Source: Streptomyces cellulosae (GTDB lineage: Bacteria; Actinomycetota; Actinomycetes; Streptomycetales; Streptomycetaceae). Taken from it: a stretch of DNA of 64,000 nt. The translations under genes were made by a program, and so were the position numbers. The stretch covers positions 44,909 to 108,908 of the forward strand of contig BNBH01000027.1 in NCBI GenBank assembly GCA_014655195.1, given 5' to 3'. Positions within the stretch are counted from its first letter, which is position 1. Every line of letters starts with the position of its first letter. The notes beneath the pieces are model-generated. The model was not told the origin of the DNA and ran no database searches. It worked only from the letters and a program-made list of their open reading frames with translations. Below, in pieces: positions 60,363-64,000 of this stretch.

Positions 60363-60452
60363 CGCGGCACGGTCCCGACCGCCGGGTGCGCCGATCTCCC
60401 CGGCGGCCTCCGTCGCTGCGTACCGTACGGGGCGACGGAGGAAGGGGTCACC

Positions 60453-62099
<1,647 letters not shown>

Positions 62100-62268
62100 G
62101 CCGCTTGGGCCCCCGGGTGCCTGTGAGCCCGCTGTGCGGCGGGGGGTGGTTCCGGTCATCCGGGTGATCAAGGGGGTGCTCCGGGGTGCGCGGTGACGTG
62201 CGGCGCGAGCCCTCGGAGGCACGCGGGAGGAGGTCAAAAGGGACCCGAGCCGTGGCCAAATGTTGAAC

Positions 62269-62298
62269 TTGCAAGCAAGATTTAGGCACACCTAACGT
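62269..62298 (+). promoter_or_regulatory. Promoter with DmdR/IdeR-type iron box
   Basis: -35 TTGCAA (62269-62274), 18-bp spacer, -10 TAACGT (62293-62298). Inside, AAGATTTAGGCACACCTAA (62277-62295) matches the iron-box consensus TTAGGTTAGGCTAACCTAA well in the right half (TTAGGCxCACCTAA). An iron-loaded DmdR1 would sit between the hexamers. The downstream DoxX gene should be derepressed under iron starvation. Confidence 0.75.
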
Positions 62299-62373
62299 GG
62301 GTCTCCGACTCGGTTCCGCCCCCCCTGGACCGGCCTCATCCGGGGGCCGGCCCGACCGAAGGAGACACCCCCC

Positions 62374-62826
62374 ATGAACGGACGCCTCACCAGCGCCCAG
62401 CCCTATGCGCTGGGCCTGTTCCGCATGGTCGTCGGCCTGCTCTTCGCCTGTCACGGCGCCGTGTCCCTGCTCGGCCTGTTCGGCGGCACGGACGGCAACG
62501 GCTCCACCGTCGAGACCGGCGCCTGGCCGGGCTGGTACGCCGCGGTCATCGAGCTCGTCGGCGGCACGCTCGTCCTGCTCGGGCTCGGCACCCGGGCTGC
62601 CGCGTTCATATCGTCCGGCGCGATGGCGTACGCGTACTTCAAGGTGCACCAGCCCGAGGCCCTGTGGCCCATCGAGAACCACGGCGAGAGCGCGGCCCTG
62701 TACTGCTGGGCCATGTTCCTGCTGATCTTCACCGGCTCCGGGGCCTTCGGGCTGGACCGCCTGCTCGCCCGTCGCGCCTCCGCGCGGGACGGACGGCACG
62801 CGGAGCGCACGCCCGTCACCGCCTGA
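62374..62826 (+). CDS. DoxX-family membrane protein
   Basis: 150 residues, four transmembrane helices (GLFRMVVGLLFACHGAVSLL, WYAAVIELVGGTLVLLGLGT, AFISSGAMAYAYFKVHQPEA, LYCWAMFLLIFTGSGAFGLD). The LFACHG, VELVGG and MAYAYF blocks are DoxX/SURF4-type. Members act in redox and thiosulfate oxidation or with SodA in mycobacteria. Its promoter carries an iron box. GAAGGAGA lies 8-15 bp upstream of the ATG. Confidence 0.87.
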   Translation: MNGRLTSAQPYALGLFRMVVGLLFACHGAVSLLGLFGGTDGNGSTVETGAWPGWYAAVIELVGGTLVLLGLGTRAAAFISSGAMAYAYFKVHQPEALWPIENHGESAALYCWAMFLLIFTGSGAFGLDRLLARRASARDGRHAERTPVTA

Positions 62827-62913
62827 CCGTCCTACCGCTTCACCGCACGCACCCGCACGACCGCCGACGCCTCCCCACGGCACCCGCCTCCCCGACGGCA
62901 CCGAGTCGCACAC

Positions 62914-62943
62914 GGCGCCCCCCGCATACCCGCGGGGGGCGCC
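62914..62943 (+). terminator. Terminator after doxX
   Basis: GGCGCCCCCCGC / GCGGGGGGCGCC, 12-bp perfect stem, 6-nt loop, then TTCGCGTT. Confidence 0.9.
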
Positions 62944-63095
62944 TTCGCGTTCGGAGGCACATGAACCCCCCGTGACCCTTCTGTCACTTACCGGGCGTAC
63001 GCTCTATGGCTGTCATAGGCCTCTCCTGCCACTTCTGCCGCCTCCACCGCGACAGCGCGGCAGCACGGGCCCACGGGGGCGTACGGGGAGTGCGA

Positions 63096-63695
63096 GTGGA
63101 CAGTGTCGGGTCGCTGGTCGGCAGCCCGTGGATCTACGCGGTGGTGGCCCTGTCGGTCCTGCTCGACGTGTTCCTCCCGGTGCTGCCCAGCGGGGTGCTG
63201 GTGATCACCGCGGCCACCGCGGCCGCCGCGAGCACCGCCGCCTACGTGCCCGACATCCTGGTGCTGACGCTCTGCGCCGCGACCGCCTCCGTCCTCGGCG
63301 ACCTGGTCGCCTATCGCCTCGCCTGGCGCGGCGGCGCCCGTCTGGACCGGGCCCTCGCCCGCTCCCGCCGGCTGCGGAGCGCGCAGGAACGTCTCGGCGC
63401 GGCGCTGGCCCGGGGCGGCGGCGGCCTCGTCGTCCTCGCCCGGTTCGCACCGGCCGGCCGCTCGGTGGTCTCCCTCGGCGCGGGCGCCGCCCGCCACCGC
63501 GCCCGCGACTTCCTCCCCTGGTCGGCCCTCGCCGGCCTCACCTGGGCCGGGTACAGCGTCGCCCTCGGCTACTTCGGCGGCCAGTGGCTCGGCGCGACAT
63601 GGCTGGCGGCGGCGGTCTCGGTGATCGCGCTGTTCGCGGCGGGAGCGGGGGCGGGGTATCTGATGCGGAAGCCGCAGCCTTCGGAGGCGCGGTAG
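63096..63695 (+). CDS. DedA/SNARE-associated (VTT-domain) membrane protein
   Basis: 199 residues from GTG 63096 (GGGGAG with 5-6 nt spacing; GTG 63090 also possible). It has VVALSVLLDVFLPVLPSGVL, ATASVLGDLVAYRLAWRGGA, LVVLARFAPAGRSVVSLGAG (the DedA F-x-R-x-x-P-x-x-R motif), and ARDFLPWSALAGLTWAGYSV. Members function in lipid transport or proton-dependent membrane homeostasis. The gene seems complete. Confidence 0.88.
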   Translation: MDSVGSLVGSPWIYAVVALSVLLDVFLPVLPSGVLVITAATAAAASTAAYVPDILVLTLCAATASVLGDLVAYRLAWRGGARLDRALARSRRLRSAQERLGAALARGGGGLVVLARFAPAGRSVVSLGAGAARHRARDFLPWSALAGLTWAGYSVALGYFGGQWLGATWLAAAVSVIALFAAGAGAGYLMRKPQPSEAR

Positions 63696-63756
63696 CCCAC
63701 GCCCTCCGGGGCGGACCCGGTCCCGGCCGCTCGGCGGCCGAGGGTGTCTTTCGGCG

Positions 63757-63885
63757 GCCGGAGGGCTCGGCTTGCGCCGCGAGGGGCGTGGTTCAGCTTG
63801 CGACCGGAGGGCGTCTCTCAGCTTGCGACCCGAGGGGCGTCGTTCAGCTTGTGCCCCGGGGGGCGTCGTTCAGCTTGCGCCGCGT
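63757..63885. repeat. Five imperfect 26-bp tandem copies
   Basis: The core TTCAGCTTG recurs at 63766 (as CTCGGCTTG), 63792, 63818 (as CTCAGCTTG), 63843 and 63869, giving 25-26-bp spacing. Between cores is AGGGGCGT[CGT/GG]. Not coding; it lies between the DedA stop and an IS-type transposase 3' end. Confidence 0.85.
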
Positions 63886-63890
63886 GGGCC

Positions 63891-64000
63891 CTAGTTGTGC
63901 TGTTCGGGCAGGTTGGTGACGCGGCTGGCTGGTGGGTGGCCGCCGATGCCGGTGTGGGGTCGGTGGTAGTTGTACCAGTCCAGCCAGTCGGGAAACGCTG
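63891..64000 (-). CDS. IS-family transposase, C-terminal fragment (continues beyond window)
   Basis: Only the last ~36 residues are in view: AFPDWLDWYNYHRPHTGIGG and HPPASRVTNLPEQHN, then TAG. The WLxWYNxxRPHxxIGGxPPxxR signature is the end of a DDE integrase-core transposase (IS481/IS3-like). The reading frame is open to the window edge. Whether the element is intact cannot be seen. Confidence 0.8.
   Translation of the reverse strand, partial: AFPDWLDWYNYHRPHTGIGGHPPASRVTNLPEQHN

Noticed and set aside
63757..63885. CRISPR array
   Set aside because: Repeats are contiguous with 26-bp period and no unique spacers; no cas genes are in the window.

Overview
The window is very high-GC DNA with actinobacterial gene order, dense codirectional operons, many GTG starts and 4-nt stop/start overlaps. 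Gene content (a KstR-type TetR repressor, a secreted GH10/CBM2 xylanase, DUF5336, Nif3 next to a CTG-started zinc-ribbon protein and a bifunctional RNase H/phosphatase) points to a Streptomyces chromosome. This is inference from content, not from a database search.

Positions 1 to about 12,030 look like an acquired island. They hold the end of a RiPP locus (LanC-type cyclase, partial, and a stand-alone LanB C-terminal elimination-domain protein), a complete type I restriction-modification operon (hsdM-hsdS-hsdR, minus strand), a small zinc-ribbon ORF, a frameshifted ATP-dependent DNA ligase, and a MerR-fold/excisionase-like protein followed by a tyrosine integrase. The integrase lies directly beside the 3' end of the RNase P RNA gene (12,028-12,436, minus), which is a plausible attachment site.

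From 12.4 to 34 kb the sequence looks like core chromosome. It carries AraC/EamA, a MerR gene with a 19-bp-spacer promoter, YaaA, KDPG aldolase, RNase H/phosphatase, the zinc-ribbon/Nif3 pair, a MaoC dehydratase, two MFS exporters, a methyltransferase, an amidase and a DUF5336 protein. It ends with a three-gene minus-strand operon (GT4 glycosyltransferase, methyltransferase, alpha/alpha-toroid protein) divergent from a kstR-like gene. A perfect KstR half-site palindrome overlaps the predicted -35 of that operon.

From 34.9 to 43.3 kb there is a xylanase with CGAAATTTTCG operators. A cobalamin riboswitch follows, leading a five-gene translationally coupled operon: two membrane-anchored extracytoplasmic proteins, EcfT, a fused double EcfA ATPase and an S component. 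This is probably a B12 uptake system with a transcobalamin-like surface receptor. A secreted lytic transglycosylase with a long leader follows.

From 43.3 to 64 kb there are membrane glycosyltransferase/PAP2 proteins, a ProP-like symporter, an O-methyltransferase, a small FHA protein, a J-domain-like DUF1992 protein, two related hypothetical proteins, a GNAT protein, an MFS exporter fused to a winged-helix domain, a peptidoglycan-binding membrane protein and a HAD phosphatase. Next comes a GDT1/TMEM165 transporter preceded by a yybP-ykoY manganese riboswitch, then a secreted HNH nuclease, PhoD, an iron-box-controlled DoxX and a DedA protein. The window ends with a 26-bp tandem repeat and the 3' end of an IS-type transposase.
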